DNA of 64,000 nt from Actinomadura physcomitrii (GTDB lineage: Bacteria; Actinomycetota; Actinomycetes; Streptosporangiales; Streptosporangiaceae): assembly GCF_008923205.2 (NCBI RefSeq), contig NZ_WBMS02000024.1, positions 74,903 to 138,902 of the forward strand, read 5' to 3'. Shown here piece by piece: positions 1 to 8,592 of the stretch (position 1 is its first letter; every line of letters begins with the position of its first letter). The position numbers and the translations under genes were made by a program. The notes under the pieces are model-generated. The model was not told where the DNA came from and searched no databases. It saw only the letters and a program-made list of their open reading frames with translations.

Positions 1-1
1 C

Positions 2-106
2 ATCGCGCGCACGCTCGCCCGGTCGATCTGGCTGACGGTCTACGGGATCCCGCCCGGACCGCCCCGCGCCGCCCCGCGCCGCGAGCCCGGCCTAAGGGGC
101 CCGTAG
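2..106 (+). CDS. possible 3' end of an upstream gene (partial)
   Basis: One frame is open from the window edge to a TAG at 104-106 and would encode about 34 residues, including a short hydrophobic stretch (SIWLTVYGIP) followed by a Pro/Arg-rich tail. Another frame is also open to a TGA at 109-111, so the coding frame is not decided by this short piece. It ends 9 bases before the NAD kinase start. No family could be recognised. Confidence 0.2.
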   Translation: MARTLARSIWLTVYGIPPGPPRAAPRREPGLRGP

Positions 107-115
107 GGTGAGGAT

Positions 116-1087
116 ATGGGTGCGGAACCGCAGGTCAGCACGGTCGGGCTGGTGCTCCATCCGACGGCGGCGGTGGGCTCGTCGATCGACGCGATCGTGG
201 CGGCCGCGCGCCGCCGCCCGGCGCGGGTGCTGGCCCGGCCCGCCGACCGGCACCGGGTGCCGTCCGGGGTCGAGGTCGTGCCGGACGCCCGGTTCGCGGC
301 CGAGGTCGACGCCCTCGTCGCGCTCGGCGGCGACGGCACGATCCTCGGCGCGATGCGGCTGGTGATCGACCGGCCCGTGCCCGTCCTCGGGGTCAACCAC
401 GGCAACCTCGGCTTCCTCGCCGAGGTGCACCCGGCGCAGCTGCCCGGGGCGCTGGCGCGGCTCGCCGACCGCGACTTCACCATCGAGCGGCACGCCGCCC
501 TGTGCGTGGACGCCGGGCCGGTCGGGCTGACGACCCGGTCCGGGTTCAACGACGTCGTCCTCGGCCGGCCGTCGCGGACCGGCGCGGTCTCCCTCGACCT
601 CACCGTCAACGACCTGCGGTACGGCTACTACCGGGCGGACGCGCTGGTCGTCTCGACGCCGACCGGCTCCACCGCGTACAACTACGCCGCGGGCGGCCCG
701 ATCGTGTCGCCGTCCTCGAACGCGGTGGCCATCACCCCGGTCGCCCCCATGTCCGGGATCAGCCGGCCCGTCGTGCTCGGCGCGGCCGACCAGATCCGGC
801 TCCGCGTCGCGGAGGACAGCGCGCCCGTCACCCTCGACATGGACGGGACGCCCGCCGCCGAGCTCGGGCACGGCGACCACCTCACCGCGACGCTGCGGCC
901 GGAGGCGGGCCAGGTCGTCCGGCTGTCGGCGCGCGACCACGCCAGCCGCAGCCGGGTGAAGCTCAGCCTCCTCGACCTGCCGCTGCGTCCGGACCAGCTC
1001 CTCGAGCTGATCCCGCCCGAGCTGCGCCGCGACGCCGAGGCCGCGGCCGGGCAGCTCCAGGCCCCGGGCTCAACCGGCCTGGGCTGA
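116..1087 (+). CDS. nadK: NAD kinase
   Basis: ATP-NAD kinase, 323 residues, making NADP from NAD in the cytosol. Seen in the sequence: the GGDGT phosphate-binding motif at residues 71-75, the NHGNLGFL segment near residue 93, and TPTGSTAY near residue 180, which are the signature elements of the family in the expected order. The length is typical for actinobacterial PpnK. The ATG at 116 is preceded by GGGTGAGGAT, a plausible ribosome binding site. In many actinobacteria this gene sits between tlyA and recN; here the downstream neighbour is a membrane protein instead, so the usual recN linkage is not seen. Confidence 0.96.
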   Translation: MGAEPQVSTVGLVLHPTAAVGSSIDAIVAAARRRPARVLARPADRHRVPSGVEVVPDARFAAEVDALVALGGDGTILGAMRLVIDRPVPVLGVNHGNLGFLAEVHPAQLPGALARLADRDFTIERHAALCVDAGPVGLTTRSGFNDVVLGRPSRTGAVSLDLTVNDLRYGYYRADALVVSTPTGSTAYNYAAGGPIVSPSSNAVAITPVAPMSGISRPVVLGAADQIRLRVAEDSAPVTLDMDGTPAAELGHGDHLTATLRPEAGQVVRLSARDHASRSRVKLSLLDLPLRPDQLLELIPPELRRDAEAAAGQLQAPGSTGLG

Positions 1088-1223
1088 CCGGGTCTCCCGC
1101 GCGTCCGCCGGACGGCTTCGCGGGGCGCCCGATATGAAGGGTCCGGCGTTTCCCCCATAGTGTTCATATACCGGTTCAGAGCGCCCTGCCGGGCATGAGC
1201 ACAAGACATGGAGCGTCCCGTCA

Positions 1224-3071
1224 GTGACCGCAGCGCAGGCCCCGCGCGCCCATGATCCCGACCCGGGGCCCGGAACGACCCTGGACGGCGGCGAGCCACC
1301 GCCGCCGCAGCAGCCCGAAGGCGGGACGCCGGCCCCGTCGCTGAACCGGTTCCTGCGCCACCCCGTCACGCTCGCGACGGCGATCGCGGCGGTCCTGCAC
1401 CTGCTGTGGCTCGGCACGCTCGCCAGCAGCGGCGGCGACCTCGCCGCGCAGGACGCCTGGGCCGAGTTCGCGGGCCGCCACCCAGGATCGGCCTACAACC
1501 TCGCCTGGTACGGCGGCATGCACCCGGTCTCCTACAGCGCCGTCTCGCCGTACGTGATGTCGCTGCTCGGCGTCCGGACCACGATGATCATCGCGGGCAC
1601 GGTCTCGGCGGCGCTGATGACCGTGATCCTCACCCGCGGCGGGCACGTCCGCCGGCCGCTGTGGCCCTCGCTCGCCGGCGTCGTCGCGCTGGTCTGCAAC
1701 GCGGTGTCGGGCCGCGTCACGTTCGGGCTCGGCCTGATGTTCGCCATCGCCGCCGCCGCGATCGTCTTCAGCCCCCCTCGCCCGCTGCGCGGCAGCCGCT
1801 GGGCCAAGGCCGCCGCCGCCGGGCCGCTCGCCGGCCTCGCGACCGCCTGCTCCCCGGTCGCCGGGCTGTACATCGGGCTCGTCGCCGTCGCCCTGTTCCT
1901 GCAGAAGCGCAGGCCGGCCGCCTACGCCCTCGGGGTCGCGCCCGTCGTCGTGGTCGCGCTGTCGGCCTGGCTGTTCCCCTTCTCCGGCACGCAGCCGATG
2001 CCGCTCGGCTCGGCGATCCTGCCGATCGTCTTCGGGATCACCGTCATCCTCCTGGTGCCCAGGCAGTGGCGGACGGTCCGCATCACGGCGGTCGTGACCT
2101 CCGCGACCGTGCTGTTCGCCACGCTGATCACCTCGCAGATCGGCACGAACATCACCCGCCTGCCGATGCTGTTCACCGGCGTCGCGCTGATCGCCGCGCT
2201 GCCCTTCACGGCGCCCCGCTCGCGCAAGTGGTACGCGATCGTGCTGGTGTTCCTCGGCTTCACGACCTGGATCGGCATCAAGACGGTCCAGGACGTCGTC
2301 CGCGCCCACCCGGCCGCCGCCTGGACCCGCCGCCTCGCGCCGCTCGTCCACGAGCTGCGCAAGGCGGGGGCCGAGCGCGGGCGGGTCGAGGTCGTGCCGG
2401 CGCGCTCGCACCGGGAGGCCTCCGCCCTCGCCCCCTACGTGAACCTCGCGCGGGGCTGGAACCGCCAGGCCGACATCAAGCGCAACCCCCTCTTCTACGA
2501 CGACACGCTCACCGTCGGCACGTACCACGAGTGGCTGAGGCACTGGGCCGTGCACTACGTCGTCCTCCCCGCGGACGCGCCCGACAACGGCGCCGAGCGC
2601 GAGCGGGAGCTGGTCGGCAACGGCCTGCCGTACCTGAAGAAGATCTGGAGCGACAGCAACTGGCACCTGTACGCCGTCACCGACCCCGCTCCGCTCGCCG
2701 AGCCGAACACGACGGTCGTCCGCGCCGAGCAGAACGAGATGACGCTGAAGGTCGGCGCACCGGGCCGGATCCTCGTCCGCCTCCCCTACTCGCCTTGGCT
2801 GAGCCTGCTCGACGGGGACGGCCACAGCGTCCAGCCTCCCTTCGAGACCGACGCGTCCAAGCAGATCCGCAAGTACGACGACAGCAGGCCGCCGCAGTAC
2901 GAGAACCCCGAAGGCTGCCTGGCGCCGACCGCGCCGGACGCCTCGGGCGACTCCTGGACGGAGCTCGTCGCCCCGAGGGCCGGCACCTACCGGCTCGCCG
3001 CCCCCTACAAGATGCCCCGGGGCACGTCCTGCCCCAAGGAGCTGCGCGGCCCGCCCCTGACCGGCCCCTAG
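1224..3071 (+). CDS. polytopic membrane protein of unknown function
   Basis: A 615-residue protein with a short Pro-rich cytoplasmic N-terminus, about ten hydrophobic segments between residues 45 and 375, and then a soluble C-terminal domain of roughly 240 residues that by topology would lie outside the membrane. The arrangement (GT-C-like multi-pass part plus extracytoplasmic tail) resembles large actinobacterial membrane proteins of the kind annotated as PTPS-related or cell-envelope proteins, but no catalytic motif was identified. The GTG at 1224 is taken as start; no strong Shine-Dalgarno is visible. The gene ends 13 bases from the convergent oxidoreductase. Confidence 0.8.
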   Translation: MTAAQAPRAHDPDPGPGTTLDGGEPPPPQQPEGGTPAPSLNRFLRHPVTLATAIAAVLHLLWLGTLASSGGDLAAQDAWAEFAGRHPGSAYNLAWYGGMHPVSYSAVSPYVMSLLGVRTTMIIAGTVSAALMTVILTRGGHVRRPLWPSLAGVVALVCNAVSGRVTFGLGLMFAIAAAAIVFSPPRPLRGSRWAKAAAAGPLAGLATACSPVAGLYIGLVAVALFLQKRRPAAYALGVAPVVVVALSAWLFPFSGTQPMPLGSAILPIVFGITVILLVPRQWRTVRITAVVTSATVLFATLITSQIGTNITRLPMLFTGVALIAALPFTAPRSRKWYAIVLVFLGFTTWIGIKTVQDVVRAHPAAAWTRRLAPLVHELRKAGAERGRVEVVPARSHREASALAPYVNLARGWNRQADIKRNPLFYDDTLTVGTYHEWLRHWAVHYVVLPADAPDNGAERERELVGNGLPYLKKIWSDSNWHLYAVTDPAPLAEPNTTVVRAEQNEMTLKVGAPGRILVRLPYSPWLSLLDGDGHSVQPPFETDASKQIRKYDDSRPPQYENPEGCLAPTAPDASGDSWTELVAPRAGTYRLAAPYKMPRGTSCPKELRGPPLTGP

Positions 3072-3084
3072 CCCGCCGGCACGG

Positions 3085-4038
3085 TCAGGGCACGAGCACG
3101 ATCTTGCCGCGGGCGTGGCGGGTCTCGCTCAGCTCGTGCGCCGCCGCGGCCTCGGCGAGCGGGAACACCGCCGCGACCGGCACCCGCAGGCGCCCCTGAC
3201 CGGCGAGGTCCGCGGCGATCGCGAGGCCGTGCACCGCCAGCGGGTCGGCGCCGGCGCCGAGGGCCTCGCCCGTCTCGTCCGCCGGCGCTCCGTGCGACAT
3301 GTGCACGCCGTGGGACGCCGCGGTGAGGTCCGGGGCGATCGTCACCACGCGGGCCGGGTCCCCGGCGATGGCGACGAGGTCGGGCAGCGCCCCTCCGGCG
3401 CAGTCGAACACCGCGTCCACCCCGTCCGGGACGAGGGCGCGGACCCGGCCGGCGAGCCCGGCCCCGTACGTCGTCGGCTCCGCGCCGAGCGAGCGCAGGA
3501 AGTCGTGGTTCCGCTCGCTCGCGGTCCCGATGACGGTGGCGCCGCGCGCGGCCGCCATCTGCACGGCGACAGTGCCCACTCCTCCGGCCGCGCCCTGCAC
3601 GAGCAGGGTCTGCCCGGCGCCGACCGCCAGCCGGTCGAGGACCCGCGTGGACGTCTCGACGGCCCCGGCGGCGCCGCCCGCCTCCTCCCAGCTCCATGCG
3701 GCCGGTTTCGGCGCCCAGGCGGCCAGGACCGCGAAGTCGGCGTTGGCGCCGCGGGCCTCCATCGTGGTCATGCCGAACACCGCGTCGCCGGGCGCGACGC
3801 CCGTCACGCCCTCGCCGGCCTCGTCCACGACGCCGGCGGCGTCGAACCCGGTCCGGTACGGCAGCGTCGCCGGGACCAGGTCGCGCATCGCCCCGGAGCG
3901 GATCAGCGTCTCCCCCGGCGAGATCCCCGACGCCCGGACGGCGATGCGGATCTCACCCGGCCCGGCGTGCGGCGCGTCGACCTCGGCGACGTGCAGGACG
4001 CTCGGCGGACCGTACTTCTCGAACTGGACTGCTCTCAT
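3085..4038 (-). CDS. NADP-dependent zinc-free alcohol dehydrogenase / quinone oxidoreductase
   Basis: Medium-chain dehydrogenase/reductase of the quinone-oxidoreductase type, 317 residues. The N-terminal GroES-like fold begins MRAVQFEKYGPPSVL, and the Rossmann nucleotide site reads GAAGGVGTVAVQMAAARGA, typical of NADPH-binding QOR proteins; the structural-zinc cysteines of true alcohol dehydrogenases are absent. An upstream in-frame extension exists, but the ATG at 4038 starts exactly at the family N-terminus and leaves a normal 49-base divergent promoter, so it was chosen. It faces a TetR regulator that probably represses it; such pairs often answer electrophiles or xenobiotics (inference). 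Confidence 0.92.
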   Translation of the reverse strand: MRAVQFEKYGPPSVLHVAEVDAPHAGPGEIRIAVRASGISPGETLIRSGAMRDLVPATLPYRTGFDAAGVVDEAGEGVTGVAPGDAVFGMTTMEARGANADFAVLAAWAPKPAAWSWEEAGGAAGAVETSTRVLDRLAVGAGQTLLVQGAAGGVGTVAVQMAAARGATVIGTASERNHDFLRSLGAEPTTYGAGLAGRVRALVPDGVDAVFDCAGGALPDLVAIAGDPARVVTIAPDLTAASHGVHMSHGAPADETGEALGAGADPLAVHGLAIAADLAGQGRLRVPVAAVFPLAEAAAAHELSETRHARGKIVLVP

Positions 4039-4087
4039 GCCGGCGACCGTAACGGAACACCCCGTCCGTTTGGCTAATGTGAGAGCG
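4039..4087. promoter_or_regulatory. divergent promoter with TetR-type inverted repeat
   Basis: The 49-base gap between the oxidoreductase and the tetR gene holds AACGGA (4051-4056) and TCCGTT (4065-4070), a perfect 6-base inverted repeat with an 8-base spacer. Placement between divergent regulator and target, and size close to TetR sites, make it the likely operator controlling both genes. Confidence 0.55.
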
Positions 4088-4687
4088 GTGACGGACGAAG
4101 TGGCTCGGAAGCTGCGCTCGGACGCCCGGGACAACCGGGAGCGCATCCTCGAGGTGGCGCGGGAGGCGTTCGCCGCCGAGGGCCTGGACGTCCCGATGCG
4201 GGAGATCGCCCGCCGCGCCCATGTCGGCCCGGCCACCCTCTACCGCCGCTTCCCGACCAAGGAGGCGCTGCTCGCGGCGGCCTTCGCCGAGCAGATGGCC
4301 GCGTGCATCGGCATCGTCGAGGACGGCCTCGCGGCCGCCGACCCGTGGCGGGGGTTCGCCGCGGCGATCGAGCGGCTGATGGAGGTCCACGCCCTCGACC
4401 GGGGCTTCGCGCACGCCCTCACCTCGCAGTACCCGCAGGCGTTCGACCTGATGGAGGGCCGCGAGCGCACGCTGCGCGCCCTGGCCGAGCTGATCCGGCG
4501 GGCGAAGGCGGCGGGCGGGCTGCGCAAGGACATCGCCATCGAGGACGTCGTGCTCGCCCTCATGGCGAACGAGGGCATCCGCGCCGGGTCGCGGGCGGCG
4601 CGGCTCGCGGCCTCGCGCCGCTTCGCGGCCCTGATGATCCGGTCGTTCCAGGCGGACGCGTCCGCCGCGCCGGAAATCATTCGTTGA
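4088..4687 (+). CDS. TetR family transcriptional regulator
   Basis: 199-residue DNA-binding repressor. The N-terminal helix-turn-helix (residues 12-58) carries the family pattern: RILEVAREAFAAEGLDVPM, then REIARRAHVGPATLYRRFP. The C-terminal ligand domain is generic. The GTG at 4088 begins at the usual distance before the HTH; a longer in-frame opening upstream overlaps the opposite gene and is not credible. The gene is divergent from the quinone oxidoreductase with a palindrome between them, so it most likely represses that gene and itself (inference). Confidence 0.93.
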   Translation: MTDEVARKLRSDARDNRERILEVAREAFAAEGLDVPMREIARRAHVGPATLYRRFPTKEALLAAAFAEQMAACIGIVEDGLAAADPWRGFAAAIERLMEVHALDRGFAHALTSQYPQAFDLMEGRERTLRALAELIRRAKAAGGLRKDIAIEDVVLALMANEGIRAGSRAARLAASRRFAALMIRSFQADASAAPEIIR

Positions 4688-4759
4688 TCCCGCTCCGGAG
4701 GGCGCAAGAACGGCGAGGCGGCTCCGACCCACCCGGAAAGGACGTCCCCGCCCGCGCGC

Positions 4760-4972
4760 ATGCCCGGGCGAGCAGAAACCACCGCTGCCGGCGTGCCCGC
4801 CGGGCGCCGCGGCGCCGGCCTCGTCGACGCCGCGCTGCGCGACCTCGACCGGGCGGCCGGGGCCGGCGCCGACGAGCTGCACATCGTCACCAATCTCCCG
4901 GACGTGCCCCCGGAACGGCAGGCGGACCTGCTGGAGGCTCTGGCCGCCAAGCTGGACCTGCCGACCCCGTGA
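4760..4972 (+). CDS. small hypothetical protein
   Basis: Open frame of 70 residues with typical high-GC codon usage and a plausible helical, Asp/Leu-rich C-terminal half (DELHIVTNLPDVPPERQADL). A GGAAAGG sequence lies about 18 bases before the ATG, too far for a strong ribosome site. No family was recognised. It could be a real small gene between the TetR gene and the convergent ROK gene, or a chance frame. Confidence 0.35.
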   Translation: MPGRAETTAAGVPAGRRGAGLVDAALRDLDRAAGAGADELHIVTNLPDVPPERQADLLEALAAKLDLPTP

Positions 4973-4995
4973 AGCCGGCCGGGCCCCGCGGCGGT

Positions 4996-6186
4996 TCAGG
5001 CTTCGGTCACGGCGCGGGTGAAGACCAGGTCGCGGGCCGTTTCCAAACCCGTGGCGAGGGCGCCGAGGACGACGGCGTCGTCCCCGAGGGCGGAGACCTC
5101 GACGCGCGGCGCGCCGAGCGGGGTCATGGTCTCGAGGCGGTCCCGCACGGCGCCGAGGAGCACGTCGGCGCCGTGCCCGCCGATGCCGCCGCCCAGCACG
5201 ATCAGGTCGGGGTCGAGGAGCGCGACGACGCTGGCGAGCGCGCGGGCGACGTGCCCCGCCTCGTGCGCGACGGCCCGCGCCGCGAGCGGGTCGCCGGCCC
5301 TGGCCTCGTCGAACACGCGCTTGGCGGTGACCGGCCCGGTCATGCCGAGCCGCTTCGCGGCGGCCACGACGCCGGGGCCGGAGGCGACCGACTCCAGCAT
5401 CCCGTGCGAGCGGGTCTCCCTCGGGTCGGCCTCGCCGAAGGGCAGCCAGGCGATCTCCCCGGCCGCGCCGCGGGCGCCGCGGTGCAGCTCGCCGTTCAGG
5501 ACGATCCCCATGCCGATGCCGGTGCCGATCGACACGAACGCGAAGTGCGGCACGCCCTCGCCCAGCCCGTACCCCTGCTCCCCCAGCGCGGCCAGGTCGA
5601 TGTCGTTCTCGATGGTGCAGGGCGCGGGCAGCCGCCGCGCGAGCCGCCGGGTGATGCCCGGCTCGTCCCAGCCGGGCAGGTTGGGCGCCAGCCGGAGGCG
5701 CCCGTTCTCGACGTCGTGGACGCCGGGGGTGCCGAGCACGATGTGGGTGACGGCGCCGTCCGCGGCCTTCGCAAGGTCGTCGACGATCCGGCCGAGCCGG
5801 TCGATGAGCGCGGCCGGTTCCGCGGCCCCGCCGGCGCCGACCGAGCGGACGTCCTCGCGCACCGCGATCTCGCCGGACAGGTCGGCGAGCGCGGCGCGGA
5901 TCCACTCCCGGCCGACGTCGAGCCCGATCACCCAGCCCGTCTCGGGGCGGATGCCGTACAGCCGGGCGGACCGCCCGGCGCCGCCGGTGCGGCGGCCGAT
6001 CGCCTTGACCAGCCCGGCGCGTTCCAGGTCGGCGAGCGCGAGCGAGATCGTGGGCTTGGACAGCCCGGTCGCGGCGGCGAGCTGCGGCCGCGAGACCGGC
6101 CCGAGCAGCCGGATCCGCTCGTACACGGCGCGTTCGTTCATGATCCGCAGCACGCTGGTGGTGTTGGCGGTCTCCCTGCTCGGCAC
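4996..6186 (-). CDS. ROK family transcriptional regulator
   Basis: 396-residue sugar-responsive regulator of the NagC/XylR-like ROK group. The N-terminal winged helix-turn-helix (about residues 16-70; GPVSRPQLAAATGLSKPTIS) is followed by an actin-like ROK domain with an inter-domain Gly-rich strand (SIGTGIGMGI). The ATP phosphate loop DxGGT is replaced by DVGREW and the ROK zinc cysteines are missing, so it is a regulator rather than a kinase. The GTG at 6186 is chosen because family members carry about 15 residues before the conserved LRIMNERAV helix; the ATG at 6141 is the alternative. It is divergent from an APC permease/ROK kinase operon, which it probably represses. Confidence 0.92.
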   Translation of the reverse strand: MPSRETANTTSVLRIMNERAVYERIRLLGPVSRPQLAAATGLSKPTISLALADLERAGLVKAIGRRTGGAGRSARLYGIRPETGWVIGLDVGREWIRAALADLSGEIAVREDVRSVGAGGAAEPAALIDRLGRIVDDLAKAADGAVTHIVLGTPGVHDVENGRLRLAPNLPGWDEPGITRRLARRLPAPCTIENDIDLAALGEQGYGLGEGVPHFAFVSIGTGIGMGIVLNGELHRGARGAAGEIAWLPFGEADPRETRSHGMLESVASGPGVVAAAKRLGMTGPVTAKRVFDEARAGDPLAARAVAHEAGHVARALASVVALLDPDLIVLGGGIGGHGADVLLGAVRDRLETMTPLGAPRVEVSALGDDAVVLGALATGLETARDLVFTRAVTEA

Positions 6187-6204
6187 GCGTAAAGACTGAC
6201 ATAT

Positions 6205-6257
6205 CCGGCACGGCGCACGTGCCGGGTGTTGATTTGTTAGGGAGCCTCCCTTACATT
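6205..6257 (+). promoter_or_regulatory. permease promoter with two inverted repeats
   Basis: TTGATT (6229-6234) and TACATT (6252-6257) are spaced 17 bases apart, a good sigma-70-type promoter for the permease. Between them lies TTAGGGA-GCC-TCCCTTA (6237-6253, one mismatch), in position to block RNA polymerase. Upstream, CCGGCAC (6205-6211) and GTGCCGG (6219-6225) form a second perfect inverted repeat. The site next to a ROK regulator suggests ROK operators. Confidence 0.55.
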
Positions 6258-6312
6258 CGCATCGACGTCCGGCGGGGGTGCGGCGTCCGGTCACGAGGAA
6301 GGGAGGACCGAG

Positions 6313-7716
6313 ATGACCGCTCCCGCGGGCTCGGGGTTCGAACGGCGGCTCGGCGTGTTCCAGGCCACCACCGTGAACATGACCCAGATGTGCGGCATCG
6401 GGCCGTTCGTCACCATCCCTGCGATGATCTCCACGATGGAGGGCCCGCAGGCCATGTTCGGCTGGCTGGTCGGCGCGCTGATCGTGCTGGCCGACGGCCT
6501 GGTCTGGGCCGAGCTCGGCGCGTCCATGCCCGGCGCCGGCGGCACCTACCTGTACCTGCGCGAGGCGTTCCAGTACCGCACCGGCCGGCTGATGCCGTTC
6601 CTGTTCGTCTGGTCGGCGGTGCTGTTCATCCCGCTGATCATGTCGACCGGGGTGATCGGGCTCGTCCAGTACGCCGGCTACCTGTGGCCCTCGCTCGTGG
6701 ACGGCTCCGGCCTGTCGACCGGCGGCCACCTCCTCGCGATCGCCGTCGTCGCGGTCGTCGTCGCGGCGCTGTACCGCACGATCGGCGACATCGGGCTGCT
6801 CACGACGGTCTTCTTCATCGTCATGCTGGTCTCCGTGCTCGGCGTGATCCTCGCCGCGTTCACCCACTTCCACTCCGACCTGGCGTTCACCTACCCACAC
6901 GACGCGGGGTCGAAGTTCTTCCACGGGCTCGGCGCCGGGCTCGTCATCGCCGTCTACGACTACCTCGGCTACAACACGGCGGCCTACCTCGGGGCGGAGG
7001 TCCGGCAGCCGGGCCGGGTCATCCCGCGCGCGATCATCTTCTCGATCCTCGGCATCATGGCGCTGTACTTCCTGTTCCAGGTCGGCATCCTCGGCGTCAT
7101 CCCGTGGGAGAAGACGCAGGAGTCCAGCTCGTTCGCGTCCCTCGTCCTCGAGCGGACGTGGGGCAAGGGCGCCGCGCGGGTCTTCACGGTCGGGATCATC
7201 ATCACGGCGTTCGCGTCGGTGTTCGCCGGGCTTCTCGGCGGTTCGCGGGTGCCCTACAACGCGGCCCGCGACAAGCTGTTCCTGCCGTGGTTCGCGCGGC
7301 TGCACCCGCGCCTGAAGTTCCCGACGTTCGGGCTGTACGCGATGGGCGTCATCACGGCGATCGGCTCGCTGTTCACCCTGACCGACGTCATCAGCATGCT
7401 GACCGCGGTGTTCGTGCTCGTGCAGTCGGTCGCGCAGATCGTCGCGCTGACCGTGCTGCGGCGCCGGCAGCCGGACCTGCCCCGCCCGTACCGGATGTGG
7501 CTGTACCCGCTGCCGAGCCTGGTCGCGCTCGCCGGCTGGATCTACATCTACAAGTCGGCGGGCACCAGGCCGATCGTGCTGTCGCTGGGCTGGCTCGCGG
7601 CCGGCGTCGTCGCCTACCTGGTCTGGGCGCGGCTGGAGCGGACCTGGCCGTTCGGGCCGAAGGAGATCAGCGAGCCCTTCGCCGAGCCCGGCGGCGCCGA
7701 ACCGCAGGCCGCATGA
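6313..7716 (+). CDS. APC superfamily amino acid/amine permease
   Basis: 467-residue inner-membrane transporter with twelve predicted transmembrane helices. It has the APC N-terminal pattern (NMTQMCGIGPFVTIPAM; PGAGGTYLYLREAF) of the amino-acid-polyamine-organocation family. A GGGAGG ribosome site precedes the ATG at 6313. Its stop overlaps the start of a ROK sugar kinase (ATGA), and a divergent ROK regulator lies upstream, so the transported compound may be an amino sugar or sugar-linked amine rather than a plain amino acid (inference from context). Confidence 0.9.
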   Translation: MTAPAGSGFERRLGVFQATTVNMTQMCGIGPFVTIPAMISTMEGPQAMFGWLVGALIVLADGLVWAELGASMPGAGGTYLYLREAFQYRTGRLMPFLFVWSAVLFIPLIMSTGVIGLVQYAGYLWPSLVDGSGLSTGGHLLAIAVVAVVVAALYRTIGDIGLLTTVFFIVMLVSVLGVILAAFTHFHSDLAFTYPHDAGSKFFHGLGAGLVIAVYDYLGYNTAAYLGAEVRQPGRVIPRAIIFSILGIMALYFLFQVGILGVIPWEKTQESSSFASLVLERTWGKGAARVFTVGIIITAFASVFAGLLGGSRVPYNAARDKLFLPWFARLHPRLKFPTFGLYAMGVITAIGSLFTLTDVISMLTAVFVLVQSVAQIVALTVLRRRQPDLPRPYRMWLYPLPSLVALAGWIYIYKSAGTRPIVLSLGWLAAGVVAYLVWARLERTWPFGPKEISEPFAEPGGAEPQAA

Positions 7717-8582
7717 TCCTCGGGATCGACTTCGGGGGGACCAAGGTCGCGCTGGCCACCGCCGACGCGGCCGGGACGCCGCTCCGCCGCGCCCGCCTGG
7801 AGACCCGGGCCGCGGACGGTGCGGAGCAGGTGGTGCGCCGAGCGCTGGACGCGGCGCGCCGCCTCGTCGCCGAGACCCCCGGCACGGTGACCGCGGTGGG
7901 CGTCTCGACGTTCGGCGTCGTCCGGGACGGGCGGGTGCGGCTCGCGCCGAACGTTCCCGGCTGGGAGGACCTGCCGCTGCCCGACCTCGTCTCCGGCGGC
8001 CTCGGCGCGCCCGTGCGCATCGACAACGACGTGAACGCGGCCACCGCCGCGGAGGCGCGCTGGGGGCGGCTCGCGGGCGTCGGCACCGGCGTCTACGTGA
8101 ACCTCGGCACCGGTCTCGGCGCCGGGCTCGTCGTCGGCGGGCGGGTCGTGCGGGGCGCGCACGGCGCCGCCGGCGAGATCGGGTACCTGCTGCGCCGCCC
8201 CGGCGAGCCCGGGTGCGCGGACGGCCGCGCGCCGCTGGAGGAGCACGCCTCGGGCAGCGGCCTGGCCGCGCGGGCCTCGGCCGCGCTCGGCGGGCCGGTG
8301 ACGGCCGCCGGCCTGTTCGCCCGCCGGGACGACCCGCGAGTGGCGGCGCTGCTCGACGACGCCGCCGGGACGCTCGGCCTGGCGGTCGCCAACCTCGCGA
8401 CGACCCTCGACCCCGAGCGGGTGGTCCTCGGCGGCGGCATGGCCGCCGAGCCGTCCCTGCTGCCCGCGATCCGCGCGACCGTCGCGCGGGCGGTCCCGTT
8501 CCCGCCGGAGGTGGTGACGGCCCGGTTCGTCGACGACGCCGCGCTCATCGGCGCCATCGCGCTCGCCGGGACCAGGCCGTGA
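7713..8582 (+). CDS. ROK family sugar kinase (glucokinase-like)
   Basis: 289-residue cytosolic kinase. The ATP site MILGIDFGGTKVALA is intact at the N-terminus, the catalytic Asp lies in RIDNDVNAA, and the ROK block GAHGAAGEIGYL follows. The zinc motif is reduced to a single cysteine (EPGCADGRAPLEE), as in some ROK kinases without the full Cys3His site. Translation is coupled to the permease by a 4-base overlap. Together with the secreted exo-beta-glucosaminidase next door this could phosphorylate glucosamine or a related sugar after uptake; that link is inference. Confidence 0.92.
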   Translation: MILGIDFGGTKVALATADAAGTPLRRARLETRAADGAEQVVRRALDAARRLVAETPGTVTAVGVSTFGVVRDGRVRLAPNVPGWEDLPLPDLVSGGLGAPVRIDNDVNAATAAEARWGRLAGVGTGVYVNLGTGLGAGLVVGGRVVRGAHGAAGEIGYLLRRPGEPGCADGRAPLEEHASGSGLAARASAALGGPVTAAGLFARRDDPRVAALLDDAAGTLGLAVANLATTLDPERVVLGGGMAAEPSLLPAIRATVARAVPFPPEVVTARFVDDAALIGAIALAGTRP

Positions 8583-8592
8583 GGCCCGCTCC

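Noticed and set aside
1221..2825. 534-residue minus-strand open frame opposite the membrane protein gene
   Set aside because: Its composition is the Arg/Asp/Gly-rich pattern of antisense high-GC DNA, with no family match and full overlap with a gene that has clear helices.
3068..3697. Minus-strand Arg/Gly-rich frame overlapping the quinone oxidoreductase
   Set aside because: Same strand but out of frame with the real enzyme and without any domain pattern.
4996..7305. 769-residue minus-strand frame extending upstream of the ROK regulator
   Set aside because: Only the last 396 residues are ROK sequence; the rest is antisense to the APC permease and low-complexity.
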